Below are positions 52,560-63,490 of a stretch of DNA of 64,000 nt, piece by piece. Made by a program: the position numbers and the translations under genes. The notes beneath the pieces are model-generated. The model saw only the letters and a program-made list of their open reading frames with translations, had not been told where the DNA came from and made no database searches. Origin of the DNA: Lineus longissimus (taxonomy: Eukaryota > Nemertea > Pilidiophora > Heteronemertea > Lineidae); NCBI RefSeq assembly GCF_910592395.1, contig NC_088320.1:16302501-16366500 (forward strand), given 5' to 3'. Every line of letters starts with the position of its first letter. The first letter of the stretch is position 1.

Positions 52560-53348
52560 CTACAAAGAAAAACTTAAGCGAAAACGTATCGATCTATGAA
52601 CTTTGAACTTCCAGATTCCGAATGCGTCTTCGACCAGCTTCCTGGTACGTCGTTGAGCGTTATTGTAACGAACCTCAGCTGGTGTCCGTGGGTTCCGAAC
52701 AGGCGTAAGCATAAATGTACGGCAAGTGTAGGTCAGGTCACCCAACAGAATCCCTTGATATTGTCCTGTCTGAAATTTACGAAATAGACCAGATTCCTCA
52801 AATATCCGTGAATCATGTGCTGATCCGTACCACCTGGAGACAACGTTGGTGAAGAGAAGCTGATGATCAATAACAAACTGACAGTTGAGGCTGTAGTATC
52901 CTTTCCGATTTATGAAACGCACTGCTCGATTACCACCTGTATTCACTATCGCAACATGCGAACCATCTATGGCGCCAACAACTCCAGGAAATTGCGCGAT
53001 CTCGTAGAAGCCTTCCGCTGCCGCTCTCCTTTCTTCTGGGGTGTTGGGGAAGTGAATGAATAACTCCCTCCGAGCACAAATGGCTTCAGAAACACGATGG
53101 ACAACCCTACACACAGTTGACTGGGATACGCCACACATGTCACCAATGTCCAATTGAAAGGATGCTCTGGCGTAAAAGCGTAATGCAACCGACAACTGTT
53201 GCTGTGGGGTAAGAGCCTGATTCCTGTCGGTTTTTGATAACAAATCCGGTTCTAATAGGTCAACAAGCCAGCGAAAAGTATCTTTCGATATGCGGTATCT
53301 ACGTACGAATTTCTTGTCACTGTATTTCGTCAGAGGATCAACTCGCAC
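52560..53348 (-). CDS. HARBI1-like Harbinger transposase, probably N-terminally truncated
   Basis: Minus-strand frame of 262 codons from a GTG at 53348. It is open to 53372 (adding PEQRVFE-like residues), but no ATG is available, so the N-terminus is missing or in another exon (a GATCGCCAG acceptor-like site lies at about 53366-53374). FVRRYRISKDTFRWLVDLL and the helix-turn-helix GVSQSTVCRVVHRV precede the DDE nuclease: VGAIDGSHVAI (Asp128), GSAHDSRIFEES (Asp179), then LLGDLTY and KLVEDAFGIWKF (Glu240). The enzyme cuts and pastes the Harbinger element with its Myb-like partner, whose coding end overlaps this one by 40 bp tail to tail. The catalytic core looks intact. Confidence 0.85.
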   Translation of the reverse strand: MRVDPLTKYSDKKFVRRYRISKDTFRWLVDLLEPDLLSKTDRNQALTPQQQLSVALRFYARASFQLDIGDMCGVSQSTVCRVVHRVSEAICARRELFIHFPNTPEERRAAAEGFYEIAQFPGVVGAIDGSHVAIVNTGGNRAVRFINRKGYYSLNCQFVIDHQLLFTNVVSRWYGSAHDSRIFEESGLFRKFQTGQYQGILLGDLTYTCRTFMLTPVRNPRTPAEVRYNNAQRRTRKLVEDAFGIWKFKVHRSIRFRLSFSL

Positions 53349-53372
53349 CTCGAAGACTCTCTGTTCTGGCGA

Positions 53373-55010
53373 TCAACGAATTGACAAGATGACGATAAGA
53401 TAACTATGCCAGAGGTTAATTACTTTTTGAAGAGGACTGTATATTTATATGGTACAAGCTATCATAAGATACCTACAATTCACTACAGCTGTAAATGCTT
53501 CAGCCTAGAGCCAGCGGCTCCGTACTAGTTTTACACACGATTGCGGTGTCTCTTCTCCGGCATCTACAACAGGCTATCCTCCGTCTCGTGTTCGATTGCA
53601 GACTTCGGTCTTCCAGCCCGGAACGTCAGTAGAAGGGCGTAGTAGATTATATATATATATCAAATTATCTTCCCGCCAAGGGGAATATATCAATACAAGT
53701 TTTTTCCGCTAAGGGATATATACTAAAATGCTTCTCACAACTCAAAACGTGCTACAACACAAACAGTCTGTAACATTGACTCAGGCTGACTGAAGCAACC
53801 TGACCGCTAGCTAGGACTATATAAATGACTTCGACTCAACCGGTTCTGCCCAGATGGCAACAGACTAGTCCTAACTAGCCGGCAGGTCGTAACAATAAAC
53901 TAGCCAGTAAATTAAGAATACTATACCGCCACGGGTATTCTATAAACGGGGAGGGACGTCAACAGCAAGGCCTCGTCCTTCTCGATCTCAGCAGGGCGGA
54001 TTCGTCCAACTCTTCAACACGGCTTCTGGCGTAAGCGGAGAGACAGTGATGGAATCACACCCACTGGCTTCTAACAATATAACTATCAAACAGTCACCTA
54101 AAGTCAACATACACAGATTAAAACCGTGGGTCAACACAACATCTTTTTAGTCCCAAAATACAACTGGGTTTTATATAATGGTTTTCCAGAAATCCGTTCG
54201 CACTGTCTATAATTTTAAAGTCTATATAACAGGTTCGAGTATGTCCAATAACACCAATGGACTAAAATACTAAACGATAACGATTCATTCTAACCGAGAA
54301 TCAACAACAATACAGCCCATTCATTGAAAATAGGCCTAAAAGAGTGGAGTGGAAAGTTGCTCAGGTCGACCTGATCTACGCGAGCCTATTCGAAGCACCT
54401 GGTCTGCAAAGACCAGAATGCACCTTCAAACATTAATACACCCCCCTTTTAGACCCCTTCTCAAACTATAGAAAACCATGTCAATTAAATGCACAGATAG
54501 CTATACATTAGCGAGAGGAAGACACAAACTGGTGATACGTTTACAAACACAGCACGATACACACGGTCAGTGCATCGGCCGTATACAAATGTACGTAAAG
54601 CGTGAAAGGCTTCACACCGGTAAAATTATGGCATTTTCCATTCTATCGGTAAAGTACGGCGTGAATCAATCATAAAAACGTTACCACCATTTTCAACGCT
54701 GCTTCAAACCATTTCAACCATCTCGCTACGAACTTCTGGGCGTTGTCATCTATAGAATAGTACAGAACCGGCGGCGATCCTCACTCAATCGCGGACGGAG
54801 TCGAAGTGCTGTCTTGAACACACATGCCCATGGGTGTTACCTAAGTCTCGCCAACATCTCGCAAAATCTCGGTAAACAATTTTTTGGCGCGGAAATAATA
54901 ATACAATAACGGGGTCAAAACCGGGTCAAGGGAGAAGTCAGCTGATCGCAATAACAAACGATCACTGATCGTCACAACACCCCTCATGTGTGTGATGTGA
55001 TGACAAAAGT
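53373..55010. other. no gene seen; truncation zone of the Harbinger element
   Basis: No transposon terminus, exon or RNA gene identified. Includes a short (TA)n at about 53648-53660 and a CGCCAAGGGGAATATATC / CGCTAAGGGATATATAC imperfect direct repeat at 53674-53730. The 65-codon frame at 54478-54675 is unassigned. Confidence 0.4.
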
Positions 55011-55221
55011 TGCCTCGCCAGTTCTCACCATCGTAGATGTTTTCACCTTAAATTCTACGAGCAAATCATCACATCTTTATAGAAAAATTGCTACTAGCTT
55101 TGGCTGTAGTTTCCATCAGGTATTTTGACAGGTGGCTGTCTGGATAAAGAAGCTCTCGGTTCAAGTCAAGATTGGTAAACTAATCTTCTGGTCGATGCTG
55201 CGTAGCACTGCCTTGTCGAGG

Positions 55222-55229
55222 TGACGTCA
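55222..55229 (-). promoter_or_regulatory. CRE-like palindrome TGACGTCA in an orphan unit 3-type leader
   Basis: Same context as the unit 3 octamer at 32540, but the receptor that should follow is absent because the unit is cut at about 55015. Confidence 0.35.
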
Positions 55230-56309
55230 TGATCCAGATTTATTTGGTGAATGGAATGAGAAAGACCTGACTTATTCAAACTGGTTGTTCAATGTTGCAT
55301 GAAATACTCAACTTTCATGCGGCGTCCGGTAAACATTTGTGTTTAGGCTTATATATCGCCGACAAACTGGAGCGATAAAATTAAAGAAAACCCCAAGGAA
55401 ATGATTTCATCAATGTATTGATTATCATCGAAAACAAGGCATCATTATTTGCCAGATATTAAAATTTGTTCCAACACTAACACCTAACGAAGTTCTCTTA
55501 GCCGCCTATTCGTTTTTCATTAAGTTGGCCAATTTCCAATTCCTGTTGGACAGTTCGAACAAAACTCTTTGTAAATTTCTCACATCCTGTCCAAATGAGA
55601 CTGTCTGTGCATCATCTGAAATTACTTGACAATATCCTCCTTTAACTTATGATAATGATCGACGTATAAAACACCTCCATGATGGTGAACTCGAACTCCT
55701 TTTAGCAATCGGACTACCACTGCAGAGAACCACCGAATATGGATAGAAACGTAGCATAACGCTCTTCGTCAACCTATCAGTCAATGGGGCACGTAATGAG
55801 AACAGCGAGAATAGAGAATATAGAGTATATTCCTGTAAACCTACCCTAAAAGTTCCGATTCAATCACACAAGATGCGTACCTTTGAAAACAAATATCCAC
55901 CTTGCAACTGAAGAAATTACTTTGTAATATCGTTGTTGTGTTCGATTTTGGTGAAAACGGAATATTGTTGAATGCTGAACAATGGAAGAAATCGGTTTAA
56001 TATTTAAGTTAACTGTAAGATGCAGTTCTTGTGAATATTGCTAACCGGTTCATACATCGCTGTCATCATATCTTCCATTATACATTCACAGTCGCCTGAT
56101 GATGTTCTCAATAAATCTACCAAGTCTATAGCTAACAAGCTATTTTACACTTCAATTATGCCACTTAATGAACACTATTATTTTCTTCTAATTTATAAAT
56201 GTGTTTTGACGCCGCCAGCTATATTGGTCTAATGATGTGAGCTAGGGGGTATTTACGAACATGTCACTGCCATTTTTTTGGTTTCAATCAAACACCTTCT
56301 CCAATGCCT

Positions 56310-56515
56310 GTCTAAACCGACGGCCCGTTGCACAGTAGATGAAAAAAATGACAAAGCTGTTTGAATTTCTCAGAAAGTATTAAAAAACTGAGAATACCAA
56401 AATCCGTATAATAGTCGATATTGAGACTTGAATATGATGAAATTTGTCCACATTTTTGTGACATCTCGCCTGGGAGATGTAACACTATAAATATCACTAC
56501 CATTACCACTGTGAC
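56310..56515 (-). pseudogene. TM6-TM7 receptor relic downstream of copy 5
   Basis: Minus-strand frame with VVMVVIFIVLHLPGEMSQK and a decayed end, matching the relic at 28180-28410 almost word for word. Confidence 0.8.
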
Positions 56516-57147
56516 AACCCGATACGATACAGAGGAGCCGTGTTGCTTCAGAGTGATCCTGTCATCAATGAGGGGACGCGTCGCAACAACACAGGGAGAG
56601 ACAAGACCACTAATGAATATTCTTAGGTTGGAGGGTCGAGGCCTATCAATTAGACGAGTGCATGTTTTTAACTCTCAAGTACATATTTGGAGAGATATTG
56701 AAAAAATATTTGTTGTGGCAAGTCTACAGATATAAAGAAATTATTTGATGAAAAAATTAATTTCGAATTTTGCTAATTGGGTAATAGGGGGCGTGTTTTG
56801 AGTTTTTTCTGCCAGTTGGCTGAAAAGAGTGGAAATATCAAAGTCTGTCTAATTTGTCGATTATCAAAAATTTCCGTGGTCAATCACCAGTTTATTTTTT
56901 ACCATTTACTTGCCAACTGTCCGGAATAACATAATCTAAATTGCAGATTCACAACCCCACGCGTTATTTGATGCGTCGCGGTCAAACATTGACAATTTAA
57001 CTGCTAAAAGGCTTAAAAAATCTATTGTGGTGTTGCCTCGGGACGCTAACATATTACAAGGAGAGGCCGTGGAACTTCACAGTGACCATGACATACACAT
57101 AGATCATTGAGGAACCGTGTCGTTTCACAGAGAATATGTTATGACGT

Positions 57148-57153
57148 TTTATT
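57148..57153 (-). terminator. polyadenylation signal AATAAA (minus strand), copy 5
   Basis: TTTATT on the plus strand in GACGTTTTATTTTTCG, 110 bp after the copy 5 stop, homologous to the sites of copies 1-3. Confidence 0.55.
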
Positions 57154-57262
57154 TTTCGAATGCCGGGAAATTGTAATTGATAATGGTATATAATATTCGT
57201 ATTGTCCAGATATTACATGCTGGGGCTAAATTGTGAGAGAAAAGCATTTGTTTTCTGACATT

Positions 57263-58315
57263 CTACTCCCTAACAGAATACCAGTTTTGGTTACATTTGA
57301 ATACCTTTCCCAAGGCTTGTCTAAACCGTCGTCCCAATGCACAGTAGATGAAGAAATTAACAAAACTGTTCAAATTGCTCAAAAAGTAGGAAATATTGAG
57401 AACACCCAAAAAGGCATCAAAGTCGATACCAAGACCTAATAAAGGTTTAATTAAATCAAGTACTTGGGAAAGCCCGCCCGGGAGTTCTAGAATAATAAAT
57501 ATCACCACCACTGTGACAACTCTCTGTGTAACCATCTTAATCAGTTTGGCTCGCTCTGCGTCTTTCTTGGTTAAGTGTCTAGTAGTCGCCTGATTTAGGC
57601 TCAATGATATCAAGCGACTGAAGATTATAAGGCTCGTTATTGGTATCAATGAATTAATAATGATATGAATGACTCTAATGTAGATGATCTGGAAGTAATA
57701 GTTATAGTACAAACGTGTTAACTTATACCAGGGTAGGATCATACGTGAGCAAGGGTCGTAACGAAATGTCACCTCGTACGAGAGGAACAGGGGTATTCGA
57801 TACAAGAAGGCGCCAAAACAGATTGCGGATAGCGAAATGTAGGCATTCCTCTTTGTGCATAAAGCTGCCGCCAACAGCGGCCTGCAGACTGCAATGAATC
57901 GCTCTGTGGCAACACAAATAGTGATATAAATGGATGCAGTCTTTGAAAAGAATATCAGTGTGAGGAGATAACGGTATGCGTGCGCATGAAACAAAATATA
58001 CTCGAACCAAAACCCCGTATAGTTGTACAGATCATGCATTGATTCGCCAAATACTTCCGAAATCAAGACTAAACTATCGGTTACTGCTAAACCTTGTAGC
58101 AGCACAGAAGTTGATGTGTATGGCCGCTCATACCCTATACCAATAATAGCAAGTATATTTGCTGGAAAACCAATTACTGCCATGATTAATGTTAATGGTA
58201 CATTAACGGTGAAAGCCGCAAAATCATAGAAACCAATAAAAGGATATATTGAATACAAACATATTCCGTTCTCTCTGGATATGGTGAAAGGAATGGTCTC
58301 GTTAGTCGTCGCCAT
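57263..58315 (-). CDS. rhodopsin-class GPCR, array copy 5 (350 aa, intronless, inverted)
   Basis: Intact and nearly identical to copy 1, including the WYSVRE tail and the TERF, LELPGG and VNFFIYC motifs. The N-terminus has NET at 5 but NGI in place of the second sequon. Loop 2 (WYKLTRLYYNYYF) and the last loop (KPLLGLGIDFDAFLG) differ from copy 1. Its leader is unusual: a deletion joins the TCCGATTGCTAA block directly to ACAGAGTGATACGC, leaving about 170 bp upstream instead of about 950 and removing the CRE-like site and the start of the N-terminal relic. Expression may therefore differ from the other copies. Confidence 0.92.
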   Translation of the reverse strand: MATTNETIPFTISRENGICLYSIYPFIGFYDFAAFTVNVPLTLIMAVIGFPANILAIIGIGYERPYTSTSVLLQGLAVTDSLVLISEVFGESMHDLYNYTGFWFEYILFHAHAYRYLLTLIFFSKTASIYITICVATERFIAVCRPLLAAALCTKRNAYISLSAICFGAFLYRIPLFLSYEVTFRYDPCSRMILPWYKLTRLYYNYYFQIIYIRVIHIIINSLIPITSLIIFSRLISLSLNQATTRHLTKKDAERAKLIKMVTQRVVTVVVIFIILELPGGLSQVLDLIKPLLGLGIDFDAFLGVLNISYFLSNLNSFVNFFIYCALGRRFRQALGKVFKCNQNWYSVRE

Positions 58316-58775
58316 CGCAGCTGGTTTTAACCTTCAAATCTACGAGCATGAAATAAATATTTTTGCAATATCTAGTTCATCAGTTGGCACCCCTGGATAA
58401 AGAAGCTCTTGGTTACACGATAAACCAATTTTCTGGTCGTTACTGCTGCATGCGTATCACTCTGTTAGCAATCGGACTACCACTGCAGAGAACCACCGAA
58501 TATGGATAGAAACGTAGCATAACGCTCTTCGTCAACCTATCAGTCAATGGAACACGAACTGAGAACAGTGTGAATAGAGAACATATATTTCTGCAAACCT
58601 ATCAAAAAGTTTCGATTCAATCACACTAGATGCGTTCCTTTGAAAACAGATATCCACCTTGCAACTGGAGAAATAGCTTTGCTATCGATGTTGTATTCTG
58701 TTTCGGTGATACGGAACATGTTCTTGTGTATATTGCTAAACGGTTCATACATCACTGTGATCCCCCCCCCCCCCA

Positions 58776-60804
58776 CCCCACCTGCCCACGCCAAAGGCAA
58801 TGCCTCTAGTCATTTTTGCATTCAACTGATTATAAGCGCGCAGCAGAAAAGCCGAAGGCTTTTCTGCGAAGCGCTACTATGGTTAACGTGCATACGACGT
58901 ATCCAATGTAAACAATGTTTCTCAAGTCCATGGATTCGTTTCAAATGGCTTAAATTTGACTTAAAATGGCCGCCAGAAGAGATAAACGCGCGAATAAAGC
59001 AACTCGACTATTCTGAGCTCCGAGAGAGAACCACATGAATATTCACACTGGTTTTTAATCACACTTCAATTTCAGGGGGTTTACCCCCCGACATATGTGT
59101 TTTGATTTTTGAAACTTTAGTAATAATATCCAAAAGATGCTTAAAATGGATATAATCCCGAATTAATGAAGCAAAAGACGGGCAGGCGTTTCGAGAAAAA
59201 TATTTTATTTTGAGATTTCAATAAACCTTTTGAATGAATTCCACATGGGCCGAGGTGGGATCCGAAGACACCTCAAGGAGGAATGTACATGTATGTTTTT
59301 ATGGGGTACCATTGGTTTTGCAGATCTTCTGGTTTTTTCTAAAGAATAATCAATATTTGCTAACAGGCTTTTCATGCTCCCAGGTATGAAGAGGGTTCTA
59401 TGTTCCTCAGGTTCTTTGTTCATCAGTCTGGTGTTCCTCAAGAGTAAAGTGTCTTCAAGTCTCTTGGTCGGCAAAAACCCTTTCCAACTAATTTTTTATG
59501 CATTAACCATTCGGCAACATGTTGGTGGGGGAAAAACCTGATCCCTAGATCCCTGACCCCTTGAATTGGTTGCCCAGGTACGACCACAAGCAATTGTCTT
59601 AAGGAAGCCACCAGTACGACCTCTTGGGAGTCTTGCCAATATCATGCCAGTGAAAAGGAAGGGTAATGATGGTTGAGGGTTGCAGTTAGGGTACCATCAA
59701 AGGAGTACCTCTTCCTCGCTCTGGGTTAAACGTGTCAAAGGACTGCACCATCATGAAGGTTTGGGGGTTCCACTCGAGCGCCCCGGGGTAAGCAGCTCGG
59801 AAGGACTTATTGAGAGGCCAATAGGGGGTTTGAGGGGCCTTGCCCCCAATGCACTGGCTAAAACATGTCAGAAGGACGGGGTTGGGGGGGGAGGGGCTCT
59901 CCATGGCGACAGTTGCGCGAGTTCAATAGAGCTTGCACTTTACATTAGAATCTGCCAGAGTCCCAGACTACGATAGTTTGGACACCTTTCGGGGGGGGGG
60001 ACATTTTCCATTTCTTTGCCGGCTGTTATGACGATGGAGTTGAGTTACTGCTAATGCGATACACGGAGAAAACTGTCTATCAAAACAAAAAATTGGCGGA
60101 AGGAACTATAGCAGGGTCCTAATCAGGGGGTTTGGGGGGTTTCCCCCCAACCTAAAGGCGCTGCGCGCTTACTAGGGCACTGCACTGATAATATTACTAG
60201 TGTCAGCGGATATTCCGCAAACTTGCATAATTCACAGAGCTAGGTCGTATGTACACTGATATCGCCTTTAATAGGTTGAAATGAAGCTTTGTGTTCGATC
60301 AGCTTTCTGATTAGGCAAGACGTCCTTACAGGCACCAAGTTTTGGGCGAGGTCAAATTTCAACAGGGTGTTTGTGTTCGTGTATTTAGAAAAAATCCTGC
60401 CAGAAAAAAGCCTGCCATAGGAGAATGCAGAGCTCAGGTGGAATCATTTGCTGACAGAGATACGGTAGCACTCAGTAATCTTTTTACCTCCTTTTGCCGC
60501 CTTATTCTTAATCCTTTGGGCAATAATGGCAGTGACTTTGCATTGCTTTAGTATTCAACAGACAGCCAATATCTTACTTGATAAGGTTCTTCTCGTGATT
60601 TTATTGTGATTTTAAGTGTAACTTGTGCCGTTTTGGTGCTCAGTGGTTTCATATGTGATTGATAATGGTAGGCCGATAATACTATGTTCTGACTCTTCAA
60701 TGTGTTCTGATGACGAGTGCTCGGGCTCGAGTATGTAAGAAAAGGGGGATTTCATGACATTTTCACGGCCAGATATTATTTTGGGTGACATTTGAATACC
60801 TTCA
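58776..60804. other. no gene seen; G-rich hairpin repeats
   Basis: Contains the foldback at 58836-58874 and three GGGGGTTT...CCCC-type hairpins (about 59076, 59825, 60125: GGGGGTTTGGGGGGTTTCCC is the clearest), probably members of one dispersed family. G runs occur near 59886 and 59990. Frames at 59205-59474, 59680-59976 and 60342-60551 are unassigned. Confidence 0.4.
58836..58874. repeat. foldback hairpin (GCAGAAAAGCC / GGCTTTTCTGC)
   Basis: A perfect 11-bp stem with loop GAA, extended by AGCGC / GCGCT at the outer ends. Could be a remnant of a small MITE. Confidence 0.7.
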
Positions 60805-61676
60805 TCAAAGTTGTCTGAACCGCCGTCCAGTAGCACAGTAGACAAAAAAATTGAAAAAAAAGTTGAAAATGCTTAGAAAGTATGAAATATTGAGAAAGCC
60901 CCGACATATATAAAGGTCAAAATCGAGACTGGCGTCTGATTCAATTGCTCCACTTATTTGAGAAAGCCCGCCTGGTATCTCTAGTATTATAAATATAACC
61001 ACCACGGTCACCACCCGATACGTAACCATCCTCATTTGTTTGTCTCGATGTACGTCATTCTTGGTGAGATGAGAAGTAGTCGCCTGCTTTAGGCTAGATA
61101 ATATCAAGCCAGTGAGGATTGAGAGTCTAATTATTGGTATCAATGAATTGATAATGATATGAAGGCTTACTATGTATATGGTATAGAAATAATAGTGATG
61201 AGGCAAGTCAGTTCAATACCACAAAGGCAAGGATCGTAACGGAATGTGACTTTGTATGAGAGAAACAGGGGGATTCTATACAAAAACAAACCGAGTTCGA
61301 AACAGATCGGGAATAGAGAAATGTAGGCTTTCCTTTTGGTCCACGAAAAGCTACCGCCAACAAGAGGCCTGCTGGCAGCAATGAATCGCTCAGTGGCAAC
61401 ACAAACAATGATTCAGATTGATGCAGACTTTCACAAGAATATCAGTGTGCAGAGATGAAACCAAATATATTCGAACCAAAAACCCGCGTTGTCGTACAGA
61501 ACCTGCATTGATTCAACAAATACTGGCGAAACCAAAACTGTCCACAAACTAAACACGCAGTCCTTAAAAATAACTGAAGGGGTGGTTCGAATTGTGGGCA
61601 GGGCAGGGACTGAGGTTTTTGCGCATATGATGGGGGCAATCTGGGCAGGAGTTGTTGAAATGTAATGTGGAATCAT
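60805..61676 (-). pseudogene. receptor pseudogene, array copy 6
   Basis: The minus-strand pieces read, in order, VESMQVLYDNAGFWFEYI (TM2-TM3), then a frameshifted TM3-TM4 region, then an open 133-codon stretch from YYFYTIYIVSLHIIINSLI to RRFRQL covering TM5-TM7 (LEIPGGLSQI, NFFVYCATG). It lacks the N-terminus and TM1 and has at least two frame breaks. It belongs to the copy 4/7 subtype and mirrors the decayed copy at 37919-38400. Confidence 0.85.
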
Positions 61677-61753
61677 CAGAGGAACCTGTCATAGATGTTT
61701 TCATTGTAAATCTATATAGGTAGCAGCGTTCAGGAGAAATTACCGACACACAT

Positions 61754-62009
61754 ACTGTATGCATTGAATTAGCTGGCCACCACCAGGAGGTCAAAATGGG
61801 CCTATATTCATCATTATACATGTTCTAGGATGACTGGGAAATAGACGCATGATCAGTCCCATAGGAATTTGTCCGCATTCAGTAGGCCTATGAAGCTTAG
61901 GAATGCAATTGCGAATTGATCTATGATGGCTTATTGCTAGAACATGTATAATGATAAATATAGCCCTATTTTGAACTCCTGGTGGTGGCCAGCTAAATGC
62001 ATACAGTAC
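61754..62009. mobile_element. MITE with ~77-bp inverted arms
   Basis: Arm 61754-61830 (ACTGTATGCATT...AGCTGGCCACCACCAGGAG ... ATACATGTTCT) is reverse-complemented at about 61933-62009 with a handful of mismatches, separated by about 100 bp. No coding capacity. It is inserted between receptor pseudogene copy 6 and the copy 7 3-prime flank; a second arm-like copy was not seen at the equivalent place near 37.9 kb. Confidence 0.8.
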
Positions 62010-62619
62010 TGTATTTACCGTAATTCAACTGGGTGGCGCACCAAATCAGGTGATTCGAAATTCCCGCCACGCTTACTCGCGAACTCAACTGGCTATCGAT
62101 AGGCGGCAGCACCAACAATTTAGACGGCGCGGATTTTTTGGCAACAAAATGTTGAATATATGCAAGAATCAAGTTGCTAATCCACTAAATCAGGGTGAAA
62201 GGCGAATATCACTGTTAATGCGATGCTGCTGTGAAAGAGTGTAACATTTGATGGCGCCAGCAAGCTAAAATGTGTACATTCACATCGCGTATTGACAGCT
62301 TGACCTCCACAAGCAAACAACCGACTCAATATAAGATTACTACGCGATACATCGGCGATGTATGGAACAAAAAGCGTATTGAATAAATCGTTTATTCAGC
62401 ATGTTATAGCGGTTATTAGTAAATTCAAGTGGGCGAATCAAGCTGAGATTAATCTGAGCGATCTAGGCAAAATAGCATTGTCTTTTTAGACGTTACAAAC
62501 ATGAGAACTAATTTGTTCACGCAGATGCATACATGGGACTATAGAGGAGTAAAAACGAATAACCAAGCACAGATGGTGGTTCGCAATCGAACCACCTAAA
62601 AACTTGTACTCCTCTCAGA
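62010..62619. other. no gene seen
   Basis: Unique AT-rich sequence. The 64-codon frame at 62050-62244 has no domain. Confidence 0.45.
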
Positions 62620-63490
62620 ACTTCACTCCATGTGTCTTAACGTGTCTGACTACGCTTAACCACGCCCTTGACCACACCCTTGTCCATGACCTTCACAGGA
62701 ACTGGATCCATTGTTGCGTATAAAATAGCACGTGCTGTGATGGTCTTCAGCGGCAGAAAAACAAGAAACTAACAACGCCACAACTCGCGCGTAAACCAAA
62801 TAAACCACGCCAGAAGAGGTAAGTCATTCAGTGCAATCTCTGGTAAAGTTCCTGTGAACAAGGTACCTGGTGGTAATCGTCATTGTAAACCTCGTTCGCC
62901 TGTTGCATCTCAGCCCGCGCACACTGAGACATGAGAGACATGATGTACATAGAGAGGGAATTCCCCCAGCGTCATTCCTTATGAATAAGTTACGAAGCAG
63001 TGCGTAAAATATCGAAACAAAATGTCGTCGTCAGGTGTATAAAAATAAATCGCATTTCTATATGATGAAATGCGTAGATGCAATGACGGGGATGAAGTTG
63101 AAAGTCCACCTCGGGGCAATCGGGCAGCTGGAAGACGCTTCCCGCGCTACGAATAACGAATAACGAATAATGAGTTATACTGTACGATTTGAAACTAAAT
63201 TAGAAAAAAACTGCGAACACTTTCAGAAAAAAAGGTACTAATAAAACAGGGGAAAAACAAACATATTGAAGTAGAAAACCGCCAACTCCTTTAAGATGGC
63301 GCCCCCTGAGAGCGAGGTGAATATTTTTATTTTCTACGTCAATAAAAACAAAGGGTTTCATATGACTCATGATCGAAATCAGCTTGTTTCAACCACTGCC
63401 ACAGGGCGATGTAGTCGCTTCTTGTTTCCTTTTTTGTAGGCAGAAACAAAACTGACGCTCTGCATTTTAGAAGATCGGGAATTCGTGACA
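62620..63490 (-). repeat. copy 7 3-prime flank, inverted match to 37.06-37.9 kb
   Basis: Reverse-complement matches to the copy 4 flank: AGTTCCTGTGAACAAGGTAC, GTTGCATCTCAGCCCGCGC, GGGGCAATCGGGCAGCTGG and AAAACCGCCAACTCCTTTAA. Noncoding. Confidence 0.8.

Larger units (their letters stand above)
42866..52599 (+). pseudogene. Harbinger Myb/SANT-like DNA-binding protein gene, interrupted by a retrotransposon
   Basis: Exons 42866-43368 and 43788-43913, then exon 3 from 44038, broken at 44532 and resuming at 52269-52599. GT-AG borders and phases agree. Ignoring the insert, the coding length is 1455 bp, exactly 485 codons. Exon 1 holds a Myb/SANT-like domain (FTPEQRMGLIEAI, KKKAWEDIAKKM, LRELWRRMKGKAKK), known to bind transposon subterminal DNA and help the transposase enter the nucleus. 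Exon 2 is acidic. Exon 3 encodes about 21 copies of a 9-residue PRQQTPGNT repeat and then a basic coiled-coil tail (MELLELQKQAAICKRK). With the 7.7 kb insert the gene cannot make the full protein unless the insert is spliced out. Confidence 0.85.
42573..53372 (+). mobile_element. Harbinger DNA transposon, split by a nested retrotransposon
   Basis: The probable left end is the GGGCCCGAATTCATAAAGC motif near 42573, typical of Harbinger termini. The element encodes the two hallmark proteins: a Myb/SANT-like DNA-binding protein on the plus strand and a HARBI1-like transposase on the minus strand, arranged tail to tail with about 40 bp overlap of coding ends. No complementary right terminus was found after 53.37 kb, so the transposase side appears truncated. 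A 7.7 kb Ngaro-type element occupies 44533-52268. Confidence 0.75.
55015..58775 (-). repeat. receptor array, minus orientation, inner part
   Basis: Read on the minus strand: border with C-run complement (58.77 kb), unit leader with a large deletion, receptor copy 5, 3-prime relic, then the leader of a unit 3-type unit that breaks off at about 55015, just after the N-terminal relic begins. Unit 1-specific features (the extra 430-bp 3-prime segment, the WYSVRE tail) show that this unit is closest to plus-strand unit 1. Confidence 0.88.

Noticed and set aside
54478-54675. 65-codon ORF in the spacer
   Set aside because: Short, basic and without domain or homologous copy in the window; probably chance.
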